Below, piece after piece: positions 46,543 to 57,979 of a stretch of 64,000 bases of DNA. The position numbers and the translations under genes are program-made. Numbering within the stretch: the stretch's first letter is position 1; each line of letters begins with the position of its first letter. Where the stretch lies: positions 868,001-932,000 of the forward strand of contig SRSI01000010.1 of assembly GCA_005656395.1 (NCBI GenBank), in the 5' to 3' direction. Origin of the DNA: Strongyloides papillosus. Its lineage: Eukaryota; Nematoda; Chromadorea; Rhabditida; Strongyloididae. The notes under the pieces are model-generated. The model was not told the DNA's origin, did no database searches, and saw nothing but the letters and a program-made list of their open reading frames with translations.

Positions 46543-48553
46543 ATCTTAAACAATTTGAAAAGAAAAGTTAAAATGAGAAACCAAAAAAAAATAGAAGTGT
46601 TATTTTAAATAAGAGTGGTCAGAAATTAAGTATCTAAAAACAACAAAACAATTATTATGTAATAAATAATAATTTTATATGGTTAAAAAAGCGACACTTT
46701 TTAAATAAAATACGCCCTGAAATAGCTTTGCAAGAGATAGACCATCTGAATATAATTAAATGTTAGGGTTAACAATGAAATGGCGCATTAATTTTCCCGC
46801 CTGATATAATACCTAGGTCTGTACACAATAATTTTAATATACATCATAGAATTTAAATACAAACTTGCCGAGCAAGCAAAAAGGTGACTTGTGTCCAATA
46901 CAAAATTGTTTCACTATGCGTACTTAGTAAAAAGGAAAAAATTATTATACTAAGAACTTTACTATAGGTAAGCATAATTCCACTATTATCCTTAAAAGAA
47001 AGCTTTAGTTTGTTAAAATAGTTTGGAAAAATATATATTGTTAAAATGAATGTACATTAGAAAGGAGTTGTATAAAATAATTGAAAGAATTTGAAAATTT
47101 TCAATATTCATTGTGATGTTGTGAAGGACATCTGAGAAATCTATTTTAATGAAAAGTGGTGTGTAAATGTTTTAATATGTATGGTCTATATAGATCCAAT
47201 ACTTCATCACTTTAAAATCTTATTTAAAATTTAAATTAATAAATAATTAACCTTCAATCAAAAAGAATTTCTTTAAATACTTTTAATTGTTTAGAATTTG
47301 TTTATTTATAATATCGGTAAAAGTAAATAGATTAAAATATTGTAGTGATAAAATTTCTTCTCAAAAAAGTTTTCATACCTGAAATAAACTCATTAGAGAT
47401 ATATAATCACTTTGAGTCTTTTTAGAAAAATATAGTTGTTATCCATTAGATTCATTGAAGTTACTTTAATTTTATGTCGAAATTTTTTTTATTAATATTA
47501 CTGTTTAAGCTTGGTAATTTAAAAAAGCCTTTTATTATTATTGTTTCTAACTTATTGATGCCGTAAATTATAATTTAACTTTCCACAAGTTAAAAGTTAA
47601 TCAGAAAAAATGAGCATTGCTTAATATATGATCGATTACATGTTAAATTAATAAAATATAATAGAATGTCATATTAATAAATTATAGTAATTGTATGTTT
47701 TATTTTTTAAATATTATATTAGATATTTTACAAGGAATATATCCACAATTTTCATAGTAGAATATTGATATAAAAACGTTTTGTATGTAAAGGAGTAATT
47801 AATGAATAAAAACAATGAATTACATGTATTTCAACGTAAAAATCTTCAATGTTCTCATCTGATTGTGATTATGTTTTCTTTATTTCTACTAGAAAGGTTA
47901 ATTATTTGTAAAGTTCAAAAACCATAGAATTTGTACGCCTATTTTTATAAGAATCTAATTGTTACTTTTGAAATTTCATCAATGTCAAATTTTTAAAGGT
48001 GCTCAAATATATAATTAAAAATCATTAGAGTTGTCCTAAATTTAAAAAAGTATGAATATCTTCTTCATAATTGAAATAACATGTATAACAATATTAACTA
48101 TCTTTTTATGATTGTTGATGTAGAAAAAGAAACAAGAATTTTAATTTTTATGTTAAAAAAGTACATTTTAAAACATCTTAATATCATTATAAATTTCCCT
48201 TTAAATTTCATTTTTTGTTTATATCAATAAAAGTAAATTTTTAAAAATAAATTCCATAGTTTTGTTATTTTAAACATAATTTTTACTAAGAGTAAAAAAA
48301 TGACCTTATATTAGACAATGGTTATAAACAAAAGTGCGTTTAAAAAATTTCAAGATTAGAAAAACAAAGGTATTGCTGATTCTTCAAATATATAGCTAGT
48401 GACATTTGTTATCACAAATTTAGTTTGCATTTTTATCTTTCGTGATAGGACGTTGTGAGCTGTGCATTGCCAACTTTACAAAACATTTTTGCTTTTCCGA
48501 TCATTTATTATCTACTAGTATAAAGCAAGACTTTTAATAGTGTATTTGAAAAA
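46543..48553. promoter_or_regulatory. Divergent spacer, lamin / cyclophilin
   Basis: About 2 kb with no supported gene. Upstream of lamin, TTTCCCGC at 46793-46800 matches the E2F consensus. The 200 bp before the cyclophilin ATG are slightly less AT-rich and presumably promoter. Confidence 0.45.
46793..46800. promoter_or_regulatory. E2F-like site upstream of lamin
   Basis: TTTCCCGC, rare in such AT-rich DNA, 251 bp upstream of the lamin ATG. Confidence 0.35.
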
Positions 48554-49240
48554 ATGAAATTAAATACGTCTATTTTTTCTTACACTTTATTTATTTCAAT
48601 TATTTTATCTGTACTAATTTCAACTGGTCGCTGTAATGTGGAACAGAAGCCAAAAGGACCAAAAGTTACAGACAAGGTATGGAAAAAATTGTATCTAATG
48701 ATGTTTATATAATGAAAATTTTAGGTTTATTTCGACATTAAAATTGGTGAAGAAAATGTTGGGAAAATTATAATTGGATTATTCGGAAAGACTGTTCCAA
48801 AAACTGTTGCTAATTTTATCGAACTTTCTAAGAGAAAAAAAGGTGAAGGATACCATGGAAGTACTTTCCACCGTGTTATTAAAGACTTTATGATTCAAGG
48901 AGGTGACTTTACAAATGGAGACGGAACTGGTGGTCGCTCTATCTATGGAGAAAAATTCGCAGATGAAAATTTTAAATTAAGACATTATGGACCAGGATGG
49001 GTATCTATGGCAAATGCTGGACCTGATAGTAATGGTTCTCAATTTTTTATTACAACAGTTAAAACTAAATGGCTTGATGGTCGCCATGTAGTATTTGGTA
49101 AAGTTCTTGAAGGAATGGAAATTGTCAGGAAAATCGAGAATACCAAAACACTTTCCGGTGACAAACCAGAGCTTCCTGTTGTTATCGAAAGCTGTGGTCA
49201 TATTGTTGTTGATACCCCATTTTCAGTCGAAAGAGAATAA
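48554..49240 (+). CDS. Secretory-pathway cyclophilin (cyclophilin B type)
   Basis: Peptidyl-prolyl cis-trans isomerase of the ER. Exons 48554-48676 and 48725-49240 give 212 residues. An N-terminal signal peptide (about 1-29) precedes VYFDIKIG. Catalytic and cyclosporin-binding residues are intact: [20 protein letters not shown] (Arg, Phe, Gln), [16 protein letters not shown], the Trp of [13 protein letters not shown] and the His after it. The C-terminus [10 protein letters not shown] lacks KDEL; human cyclophilin B is also retained by a non-KDEL tail. C. elegans CYN-5 and CYN-6 are the closest in type; the exact orthologue is not decided. Stop codons of this gene and pyridoxal kinase are only 54 bp apart. 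Confidence 0.95.
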
Positions 49241-49285
49241 GTAAAGATGTGAACTATTTATACTATAAATATATTTTTGTTGAAT

Positions 49286-49291
49286 AATAAA
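49286..49291 (+). terminator. Poly(A) signal of the cyclophilin gene
   Basis: AATAAA ends three bases before the stop codon of the convergent pyridoxal kinase, so cleavage 10-20 bases on falls inside that gene's coding region. Confidence 0.6.
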
Positions 49292-49294
49292 ATT

Positions 49295-50258
49295 TTAAAT
49301 TTTTTCTGTTTCAATTTTAATTGTAGGGAATAAAATTTCAAATCTACTTTGAATTAATTTTATTTCCCGATCTTGGGGAAGAGATTTATCCTCACAACAT
49401 TCATTTGTCTTTTGCAAAATGTGTTGAAGGGTTGAAATTGTATTGCAAACGGCTTGTTGAATATCGTTTTCTAGAACATCCATCCAATTAATAAGAAGAC
49501 TAACGAAAACATCTCCAGTTCCTACGCAGTATATATCTATTTTATTAATTTTAAATCTATATTGTTCATATTGCCCATTCTCAGTTAGTTTTGATGCATA
49601 TGCGTAAAAAATGTTTTCGTCAGTGGGATGCATAACACCACTTGAAATAACAATGTACTTAATAGCATATTTTTTGTGTAATATGTCAATTGCTTTTAAG
49701 CAACTTTCTTCAGATTCAATGGGTATGCCTGTTAATTCGCCCAATTCAAAAGCATTCGGTGTAATAACATCAGCAAGAGAAATAATCTCGTCTCTATATA
49801 CTGGCATCAATTCTTTAGGAGTGTAATATTCTCCACAATCACCCATGACAGGATCACACACATAAATTAAATCGGGATTAATTTTCTTACATTCCAAAAC
49901 AATTTCTTTGATTTCTTTTAAAAAATCAACTTTTCCTACATATCCAGTTACAATATGACTGTAATTTATTAAATCATTTAACTTTAATCCCTCAAATATA
50001 TCTTTCAGATCACTACTTGCAAGACGTTGTCCCCTAACATGTTCATATCCTAAAAAATAACAATAATATATAAATGGCAAAATAAATACCGGTGTGATTT
50101 GAAAATTGAACGGAATTTATGACATCAACTTCGAATCCATTTAATTGTAATGGGAAAACTGAACATTTATTTCCTGCGTATCCACTAACAACATGACTTT
50201 GTATACTCAATACGCGTTTTGAATGTTTATTAACTTTAAGACGGTCAAGTGCAATCAT
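49295..50258 (-). CDS. pdxk-1: Pyridoxal kinase
   Basis: ATP-dependent phosphorylation of pyridoxal and relatives to the cofactor PLP; cytosolic ribokinase-fold enzyme. Exons 50258-50090 and 50049-49295 with a 39 nt intron give 307 residues, near the human 312. N-terminal [20 protein letters not shown] and [20 protein letters not shown], then TGYEHVRGQ created across the splice, match PDXK. The PfkB-type region carries [27 protein letters not shown] and near the end the anion-hole/catalytic [10 protein letters not shown] with its Asp. Everything needed for catalysis is present. Confidence 0.96.
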
Positions 50259-51490
50259 TTTTATCTGTAATTAATCTTAGTAAATATGATTCAAAACATT
50301 TTTATATAAAATAAAAAGCATTTTTAAAATTGTTTGATCAATGATATGTTTATAACAAAGCTCTTTAAATTAATAATATACTTGATATAATATGAAATAT
50401 TTTAAGTAATTTATTGTTTATTAAAATAAAACTTTAATCTTTATGTCCCGATTGGAAAGATTGTGGAATCTATTATTTCAAAAATTTTAAAAGCATTATA
50501 ATAATTAAGAGTGGGAAAGTAAACTATAATTAAACAAATTTATGATATGTATTTTTCAGTCTTAAAGTATTTATTTGATCGTAAATAAACCAATTCTTAA
50601 TTATTTAAAATTCACAAGCAATTTTATTCCAATTATAGGCTTATTCTTTTAGAAATTTTTAAACACACAATTCTGTATAAATTTCAGAATATCATATAAA
50701 ATTAAAGGATACGAATGATAAATCAGCGTATATATTTATTTTTTCAAGAGTAAGTTTAAATTAGTCATAAAATTGTAATTAATGTTAAAAAAACAAAATG
50801 TTTTTAGAAAATAAGTCTAGAAAATTGGGTAGTCAAAATATTTTTTATGCGTCATTGACGTTAATTCTAAATATAAAAATGATGTGATAAAGATATATTT
50901 ATCACTTTTTTTTAAATTAAAAAATATTTATATTTTTAAAATATACTAAAAGAGAAATAACATCTAGACAATTGTACTTACATGTATAATTTTAATACTT
51001 ATAAAGATAAAAACTTCTCTGCCTGTAAAAGTTGATTTATTTTATTATCACAAAATTTAACAAAATTCTGACATAGATAAAAATTTTTTATAAGCAATAA
51101 AAACACAGAAATTATATTTTATGATTTTTTTTTGTTTAGTAGCTAGAAATGTTATGTAATTAATACTATAAATTGTAGAATTTCTTGATAAAATATATCA
51201 TGGAATTAATTTTTGAAAGGCAAAATATCTTTATGAGCTATAAATACAATGAATACAGGATTATAAAGATTTAGATGACAAATTAAATGCAATACAAATA
51301 AAGAATTTCGGTATTAAAAATAATATAAAATTTATAATATTTTGAAACTTTAACAAATTGTTTTCATCTACATTCTAAGGTTTTTAACTAACAAAATTAT
51401 GTAAAATTAAAATAAGGCAATAGATAAAAATCTTTATGACACTATTTATATTAACATATATTTTTAGATAAAAAATTAAAATAATTTTCA
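50259..51490. other. Divergent spacer, pyridoxal kinase / YRDC
   Basis: About 1.2 kb of AT-rich DNA; no element or gene seen. Confidence 0.5.
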
Positions 51491-52217
51491 ATGAAAAGAT
51501 TTATCAGCATAGATACAGATCAAAGTAGGTTTAATTACTATAATAATGTTAGTTATTTCTTAAGACTATAAAAAAGCTATTGAATTAGCATCAAAGATAT
51601 TAAAAAATAATGGAGTTATTGCTATCCCCACTGATACAATTTATGGAATATGTTCATCACTTTATAATTCTCATAAAATATATGACATTAAAGGTAGAGA
51701 TCAATACAAACCTTTAGGTATTTTTCTACCCAATATTGAATCTATTGATAATGTTGCTATTGTTCCTGATTCATTAAAATTATTAGTAAATAAATTACTA
51801 CCAGGTCCAGTAACGTTACTATTCAAGAGGTCTCCATTATTACCAATATCATTTAATCCAGGAGTTGATACGATTGGTATTCGTATACCAGAGAGTAGAT
51901 TTGTTCAGGATTTGGTTAAACATTTTGGTGAACCAATTGCTCAGACTTCTGCAAATAAATCAGGTGCAACAGTAAATTCAACGTCTATCAATCATTTTTC
52001 AGATATATGGGAAAATCTTAGTTTGATTGTTGATGGTGATAATCTGTTTCCTCAAAATAAAAGTACTATATGTCATCCAGGAAGTACGATTATTGATTTA
52101 ACCAAATTTGGATACTTTTCTATTGTCAGAGATGGAGTAATAAAGGAAAAAGTACAGAAAATATTGATAGATTTTGGTTTAAATGAAATAAATGCAGAAA
52201 ATGGTACTATTAAGTAG
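51491..52217 (+). CDS. YRDC: YrdC/Sua5 threonylcarbamoyl-AMP synthase
   Basis: Makes threonylcarbamoyl-AMP from Thr, bicarbonate and ATP, the first step of t6A37 in ANN-decoding tRNAs. Exons 51491-51524 and 51565-52217 with a 40 nt intron give 228 residues; the tiny first exon (MKRFISIDTDQ) supplies the only ATG. The second exon opens at YKKAIELASKILKNNGVIAI and has PTDTIYGIC, KGRDQYKPLGIFLPN, LLPGPVTLLF, TIGIRIPESRFVQDL, the QTSANKSGA segment and STIIDLT. The conserved K.R and SAN signatures are intact. The N-terminus is shorter than human YRDC (279) and has no strong mitochondrial presequence, so the cytosol is likely. Whether an upstream exon adds a targeting sequence is open. Confidence 0.92.
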
Positions 52218-52698
52218 TTATTTTTTTCTATATATAATAATGTTTTTGTACGCCCTAAATCATATATGTTTATATATTTGATTTATATATGTGTATAACT
52301 ATTTATTTACTACATGATTTATCATTCAAATTTACTTTAATAAAATTGATTCTCTTATTATATGTATTTAAAAATGCTTTTAAATTATGACAATTTGAAA
52401 TAAATCTCTAAAATGATATTGTCTGCTTTATCAACTGTCCATTACCTGACTTTTATACAAAATTTCTCTACTTCCTATATAAACATTATTGTAGTTGACA
52501 AGATATAATCTCATATTATAGTCATTATTTTGCTATACACTTTAACATTAAACATTTACTTTATTATTTATTTCTATTATTTAATAATTTTTTTATAATT
52601 ATAGTTTATAAATAAATTTTTTTAAACACACTTTATTTAATCTGTTATTTTCCATTCATTTCTCTTATTTTTTATTTATTGATTTGAAAAAGAAGAAA
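52218..52698. other. Spacer YRDC / galactokinase
   Basis: Same-strand neighbours 480 bp apart. AT-rich, nothing recognised. Confidence 0.5.
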
Positions 52699-54179
52699 AT
52701 GTCCGTTGATATTGTACACATGTGTAAATTATTCGAAGAAAAGTATGGAGTTAGACCGCAATGGAAAGTTAGATGTCCTGGAAGAGTTAATTTAATTGGT
52801 ATGTTTTAAATGAATTTTTCCATTATCTATCAATTCCATATAATGGCAAATAAAATTTGATATCATCAATGAAATCAAAAAAATATTTTATTAGCAAAAG
52901 TATATTTTTTCTATATAGTAGTAAAAATAACATTTTTTTATTAGGTGAACATATCGATTATTCTGATTATTCTGTTCTTCCAATGGCAATTGATCGTGCA
53001 ACATTTATACTAGGAATTGAGTGTAATGAAAGCATATTAGAAATTGCAAATGTTGAAAAAGAAATTTACCCAGAAAAACAATTTTTTTTAGATGATATAG
53101 AAAAATGGCATGGATGTAATAATCCTTCATGGATTGACTATTATTTATGTGGATGGAAAGGAATAATAGAATTTTTAAGTGAAAATAATGGTTGTAATAT
53201 TAAAGGAATGAAATTACTTGTATGGGGAGATATACCACCTTCTTCAGGTGTTTCATCTTCCAGCTCTATTGTATGTGGATCAGCTTTAATGACATTAGCC
53301 ATTCAAACAAATGGTAAACATTTTGAGATTATTAATAAAGGAGATTTTGCTGAACTTTGTGCAAAAAGTGAAAGATATATAGGTGTTGAAGGAGGTGGAA
53401 TGGATCAAGCATGTGAAGTTCTTGCACAAAATGGTCATGCTTTAAGAATAGATTTTAAACCTTTAATTGCTCATCCAATTTCTTTACCACAAGATGCTAT
53501 TTTTGCTGTCATTCACTCTGGATCAAGTCATAATAAAGGATCCAATAATTATTATAATCAACGTGTTGTTGAATGTAGATTAGGAGCTCAAATTATAGCA
53601 AAATTAGAAAATTATAAACATTGGATGAATATAAGAACTCTTGGCCAATTAGCCAAAGAAGTTTTTAATAATAGTTATCCAAAGGATATGTATAATATTG
53701 CTATTGAAAAGTTAAAATCTATCAATGGTGGTAAATACACAAGAGACGAGATTAAAGAAATTTTAAAAATTGACGATAATACACTCATATCAACATCTCT
53801 TAACTCAAATACAACAGAAATGAAAGAATTTACAATAACACCACGTGTCTTACATTGTTTTTCAGAGGCTGACCGAGTTTTTGAATTTGAAAAGGCTTGC
53901 GAAAATAATGAAATATCATTAATGGCAGCATTAATGAATGAAAGTCATAAGTCATGTAAGGAATTATATGATTGTTCATGCGAAGAATTAGACTCAACTG
54001 TTAAATTATGCCTTGAAGCCGGTTTTCTTGCTGCTAGGCTAACAGGTGCAGGTTGGGGAGGATGTGTTGTTGCATTAACAACAATTGATATGAAAGAAAA
54101 ATTAGAAGAAAAAGTAAATATATTATTTTGGAGTCATCCTTCAAAAGGAATTGATTTAACAAATATTTATGTTGCCTAA
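52699..54179 (+). CDS. Galactokinase of the GALK2 (GalNAc kinase) type
   Basis: GHMP kinase phosphorylating C1 of galactose and/or N-acetylgalactosamine. Exons 52699-52798 and 52945-54179 give 444 residues. The splice forms the signature PGRVNLIGEHIDY; an in-frame Met inside the intron (52869) is not the start. The phosphate-binding IPPSSGVSSSSSIVCG and the GGGMDQA motif with catalytic Asp are present, and LTGAGWGGCVVAL closes the fold. CAKSERYIGVEGGG, DYYLCGWKGI and ELYDCSCEELD resemble human GALK2 (458 residues) rather than GALK1. Nematode galactokinase annotations fall in this group, so it may act on galactose itself, feeding the GALT encoded at 30445-31524. Substrate preference is not readable from the sequence. 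Confidence 0.94.
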
Positions 54180-54580
54180 ATAATATATAATCTTTTTTTT
54201 ATGAAATATCCTTTTAAGAAAAATTAAAAAAATATTTACAAGATTACATCACTTTAAATTTGAATAATTTTATTGAAGTTTTAATGTTAATCCCAAGAGT
54301 TGGGAGCAGGTGTTTAACGATTATTTATTTTTTTTATTTTTATCATTACATGCCAACAATAAAAATTTTTCAATTAATTTCTTTTGCAGATATATTGAAT
54401 AAAAATTAAAAGTTCCACCTCTTTTTTTCACTAATTTACCACTAATTTGCTCTATATGGCAATATGTGATGAAATTTATAGTGCCACTCCTTATCATCTA
54501 CTATAAATTGAAAAGCTTATTTTAATTTAAAGACACTTTTTATATTTTTTTGGAACAGTTTGGTACTCATACTACTAACA
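54180..54580. other. Spacer galactokinase / nlp-12
   Basis: 400 bp, AT-rich; contains the nlp-12 promoter but no distinct element. Confidence 0.45.
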
Positions 54581-54932
54581 ATGGTCACCAATCACTATCG
54601 ACATATTGTATTTCTTATTTTAGCTACTCTTATGATGATTGTAGCACAAGTGATAAATTCAAAACCTACCAAGATCGAAATCCTCAATGATGCTTTTGGA
54701 AGACAAGATAGATCTGATTTTAGGCCTCTTCAGGTATTTAATCTATTTCGTACTTTTAATAAATAATTTTTAGTTTGGTAAAAGACAAGAAAAAAATTTC
54801 AGACCACTTCAATTTGGTAAAAAAAGTGTTTATAGACCATTACAATTTGGGAAAAGATCATTTTCCTCGATAGGATATGATGAATCAAACAATGATGATT
54901 ATACATTTTTTATTCCAATTAATGATTATTAA
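54581..54932 (+). CDS. nlp-12: NLP-12 / CCK-sulfakinin-type neuropeptide precursor
   Basis: Exons 54581-54733 and 54774-54932 with a 40 nt intron give 103 residues. A signal peptide (about 1-27) is followed by a spacer and three amidated peptides, each ending RPLQF-Gly before a dibasic site: SDFRPLQFGKR, QEKNFRPLQFGKK and SVYRPLQFGKR. C. elegans NLP-12 makes DYRPLQFamide and DGYRPLQFamide, ligands of the CCK-type receptors CKR-1 and CKR-2, which link stretch sensing and feeding state to locomotion. The acidic residue next to Tyr in C. elegans is weaker here and two of three copies have Phe instead of Tyr. The intron cuts the first peptide between RPLQ and FGKR. The final 30 residues are acidic and not peptide-like. 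Recognition of the RPLQF family is firm. Confidence 0.93.
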
Positions 54933-56118
54933 TTTTCTATCTAGCATACAATTTGGTATAAAATACTTATTCTCTATTATCTTTATACTATGGACAAAAA
55001 AAATTTTTCCAGTGAAAGTGTTAAAATTTGAAGTTTTTTATTTTTTAAATTAATCATCAAACAAAAAACCATCATAAAATTTTTTACTATGATAAATGAA
55101 ATTAATAAAGCTAATATGAATATATTTCTTTATCATTATTTTTTAAAAATAAAATCTTCTTAAATTACTTTTATATCAAAATTTGTAATCATTTTTTTTC
55201 ATTCTATTAATTTATTAATCTCTTTTATCGTATATATGCAGATTGATATTTTAAAAAGCTCCTAAGAGATTTTGTTGTTGCTCCATTTTTGTCATCTTTA
55301 TAATTGCTTCGAACAGAAATAGCCTTAAAAGAAGGAGTATTTTTAATCTAATAGATATTTTGAAAATTAAAAACATTTCACCCTTACACTTTCAACAAAC
55401 AAGCTAATAAACTTTATTTTATGATACGTATCATTTTAAAAAGAATTCAATTAAAAGAACTTTAAATAGATTTAGATAATAAAAATTTTGAATTATTTTA
55501 AAAGTATATTATACAATTTGTAAATTGAAATTTAAATTAACCTTTTTAAAATGACAATTTTTTATATAAAAAAAGTGAAATTTAACAATATTGACATATC
55601 TTTAAAATGAATGACGTACTTACTGGATTTGAGCAAAAATAGGTTAAATTTTTAATAAGTTATTTTGTAATATTTTTGTAATTTGCTTAAGTATATATTT
55701 CTATAGTAAATTTAAAAAAAACATTATTTTAACATAATGTAGTACTTCTATTTTATCGTCCGACAGTATATTAAAAATTAATTTATATTCAGTTGGTATA
55801 TTTTAAAGATATTTAAAAATCAAAGATTAGTTTTTTGTATATATTTTACCATTGCGTTTTATAATTATAGTGTTGACAAACGAGTTCAGAATAAACAACA
55901 AATAATCTTATCATTTTTTTACCAATATACAAAAAAATATCAATTATAACTGACACAGTTAAGACGTTACTTTCATAATTTAGTAATAAAACCTACAGAA
56001 TTGATTATAACTTTAAAAAGTATAACCTTGATAAAGTGGAATAATAACCTTTTTCTAATCAAACTATACGCATTTTCAATTAATATTTTAAGTTATCTCT
56101 AAGAAGTTTTACTTTAAA
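54933..56118. other. Spacer nlp-12 / TMEM220-like
   Basis: About 1.2 kb, AT-rich, with no supported gene or repeat. Confidence 0.5.
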
Positions 56119-56651
56119 ATGAGCTATATCAGATATTCTATTGTATGCATTTTTCTGGCATTATCATTTCATATTTATCAGGTAATTTGTAATATTTGTT
56201 TTTGTGTTTTAACATGTTTTTTTAGAATGAAGTAGATTGGTGGATCTATACACCGGTCATTCTCTTAACTGCTATCATAACTCTATTACACTCTCCAACA
56301 TCTCCAATAACTCGCATTTTATCCTCCATTGTTATTGTTTTTGGAACCATTCAAACAATTTTTTTTACATGGATTATCGATCACTATACAAAACTCGCAT
56401 CAACAAATGGATCTTTAAAAGAAATAAGAGAATCGAAATATACTTTGCCAATTGCTTTAGCGACATTTTATATGATCTACACGCGATTAACAACATCACA
56501 ATCAGCAGGATGCTCCGGACTGATAAAAAGTATTTTACTTATTATCCTTGGAATATCTCTTATACCCTGTATCGCAATTTCATTATGTCCATACAATGAA
56601 TCACTACCACAATGTAATATCTTTAAACTATCTAAATATAGAAATATGTGA
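56119..56651 (+). CDS. Small four-helix membrane protein, TMEM220-like
   Basis: Exons 56119-56181 and 56226-56651 with a 44 nt intron give 162 residues. Four hydrophobic helices lie at about 5-20, 28-44, 52-70 and 120-140. The second begins NEVDWWIYTPVILLTAIITLL, resembling the NDPD..WVVVYTIPAVLTLL stretch of vertebrate TMEM220, and the size is the same (human 160). The match rests on one segment and overall topology, so it is tentative. TMEM220 itself has no established function. It converges on eIF3i, with 120 bp between stops. Confidence 0.65.
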
Positions 56652-56771
56652 AATTACTGTATTTTTTAAGGTAGAAATAAATTCAATTCCAATTGTTTAA
56701 AATTTTTAATATATTTTATTTTTAACAAAAAAAGACATGTAATTTTAAATTATTTTGTCCATTGATATTTT

Positions 56772-57770
56772 TTATTTTTCCATTTCAAAAGTTTTGTATT
56801 TTTCGTCTAATTCTTGTATACGAATATAACCATCTTCACCACCTGTAATAACGATATCTCCTTCTGGATGGAAAACAAGAGTATTAATGGGACCAAAATG
56901 CCCTTTAAACTTGGCAAATTCTTGTTCATAAATTAAATGATACATACGAGCTTCAAATTGACCTGAATTTGTCGATGTTTGAGTTACATTCATAGCCTCT
57001 TCACCACCACCCAGAATTATATGATCACGGGTAGGAGATATTGCTGCTGAATTTACAGGCCTTCCGGATCTAAATGACTTCAATAATTCAAGAGTTCTAG
57101 AGTGGTAAACTTTGGCAGTTTTATCAGTAGATGAAGAAATAAGGAAATTCCCATCTTTTGATAATTGTAAATCAGTTATGTTACTTTGATGTTCTTTTGT
57201 GGAATTTACAGCTTCTGTAGGATTACGAATATCATATTGTTCCAATGTACCATTTGAAATTCCAACAGTAACAACATTGTCCAACTCAGAGAAAATACAA
57301 GATTCAGAATCAATATCAAATTTGAATTTTTTAAACAAAATAGATCCTTCTTCGTAATTCTGGCGCTCGATAATATGACTAGGATCCCGAATATCAAAGA
57401 CACGCAATATTGATGGATTTATTTGCATTTTTTTTGTTGTGTAAGCTGCTAAATTTCCACTATATGAGAAAGCACAACTCCTTGTTGTAACCTGATTTGT
57501 CATAGAAATAAGATTTTTTCCTGTACAAACATCCCAAAGTTTAACTGTACAATCACCAGAAGATGATAGTAATAATCTTGTATCCCAAGTAACATCAATA
57601 TCCCATACAGCTCCTTCATGCCCATCATATGTTCCTAAACGTTCTCCATTGTCTGTAAACCAAACACATAAAGTACGATCTTTAGCAGAAGTAAATATGA
57701 GATCTCCTTCTAAATTAATACGAACACGTGTTAAAGCTCTCTCATGTCCTTTCAGAAGAAGTGGGCGCAT
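56772..57770 (-). CDS. eif-3.I: Translation initiation factor eIF3 subunit I
   Basis: WD40 seven-blade propeller of the eIF3 complex, part of the b-i-g module on the 40S subunit. One coding exon, 332 residues (human 325). It begins MRPLLLKGHERALTRVRIN and contains GDLIFTSAKDRTLCVWF, TYDGHEGAVWDIDV and SGDCTVKLWDVCTGK; the last blade ends in GGEDGYIRIQELDE. An acceptor-like TTTTTTTTAG lies about 13 bases before the ATG (minus strand, near 57782-57790), pointing to a 5' UTR intron or trans-splicing. It shares a 209 bp divergent promoter with UBE2F. Confidence 0.97.
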   Translation of the reverse strand: MRPLLLKGHERALTRVRINLEGDLIFTSAKDRTLCVWFTDNGERLGTYDGHEGAVWDIDVTWDTRLLLSSSGDCTVKLWDVCTGKNLISMTNQVTTRSCAFSYSGNLAAYTTKKMQINPSILRVFDIRDPSHIIERQNYEEGSILFKKFKFDIDSESCIFSELDNVVTVGISNGTLEQYDIRNPTEAVNSTKEHQSNITDLQLSKDGNFLISSSTDKTAKVYHSRTLELLKSFRSGRPVNSAAISPTRDHIILGGGEEAMNVTQTSTNSGQFEARMYHLIYEQEFAKFKGHFGPINTLVFHPEGDIVITGGEDGYIRIQELDEKYKTFEMEK

Positions 57771-57979
57771 ATTTAATCAAGCCTAAAAAAAATAAACAAT
57801 ATCAAAAATAAAAAAACAACGAGATTTCAAAAATTTTAAAATATACGTAAGCCCAATTTCTGCTGATAGACGTACTGGTAAGTAACGGCGCGGCGTTTTC
57901 TTAACAGGGTTGTTTGATAAAAATACCTATTTTTTTATATTTTCTTTTTCGACCATATTAATTGGCTATAAATAAGAAG
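57771..57979. promoter_or_regulatory. Bidirectional promoter eIF3i / UBE2F
   Basis: Only 209 bp between two start codons. It contains an unusual GC patch CGGCGCGGCG at 57886-57895 in very AT-rich DNA, set between GTAAGT (57878) and TTTTCTTAACAG (to 57907). Confidence 0.5.

Noticed and set aside
52857..52944. Alternative N-terminus for galactokinase (MISSMKSKK...)
   Set aside because: This stretch is the 3' part of an intron; splicing 52798 to 52945 restores the GHMP signature GEHIDY exactly.
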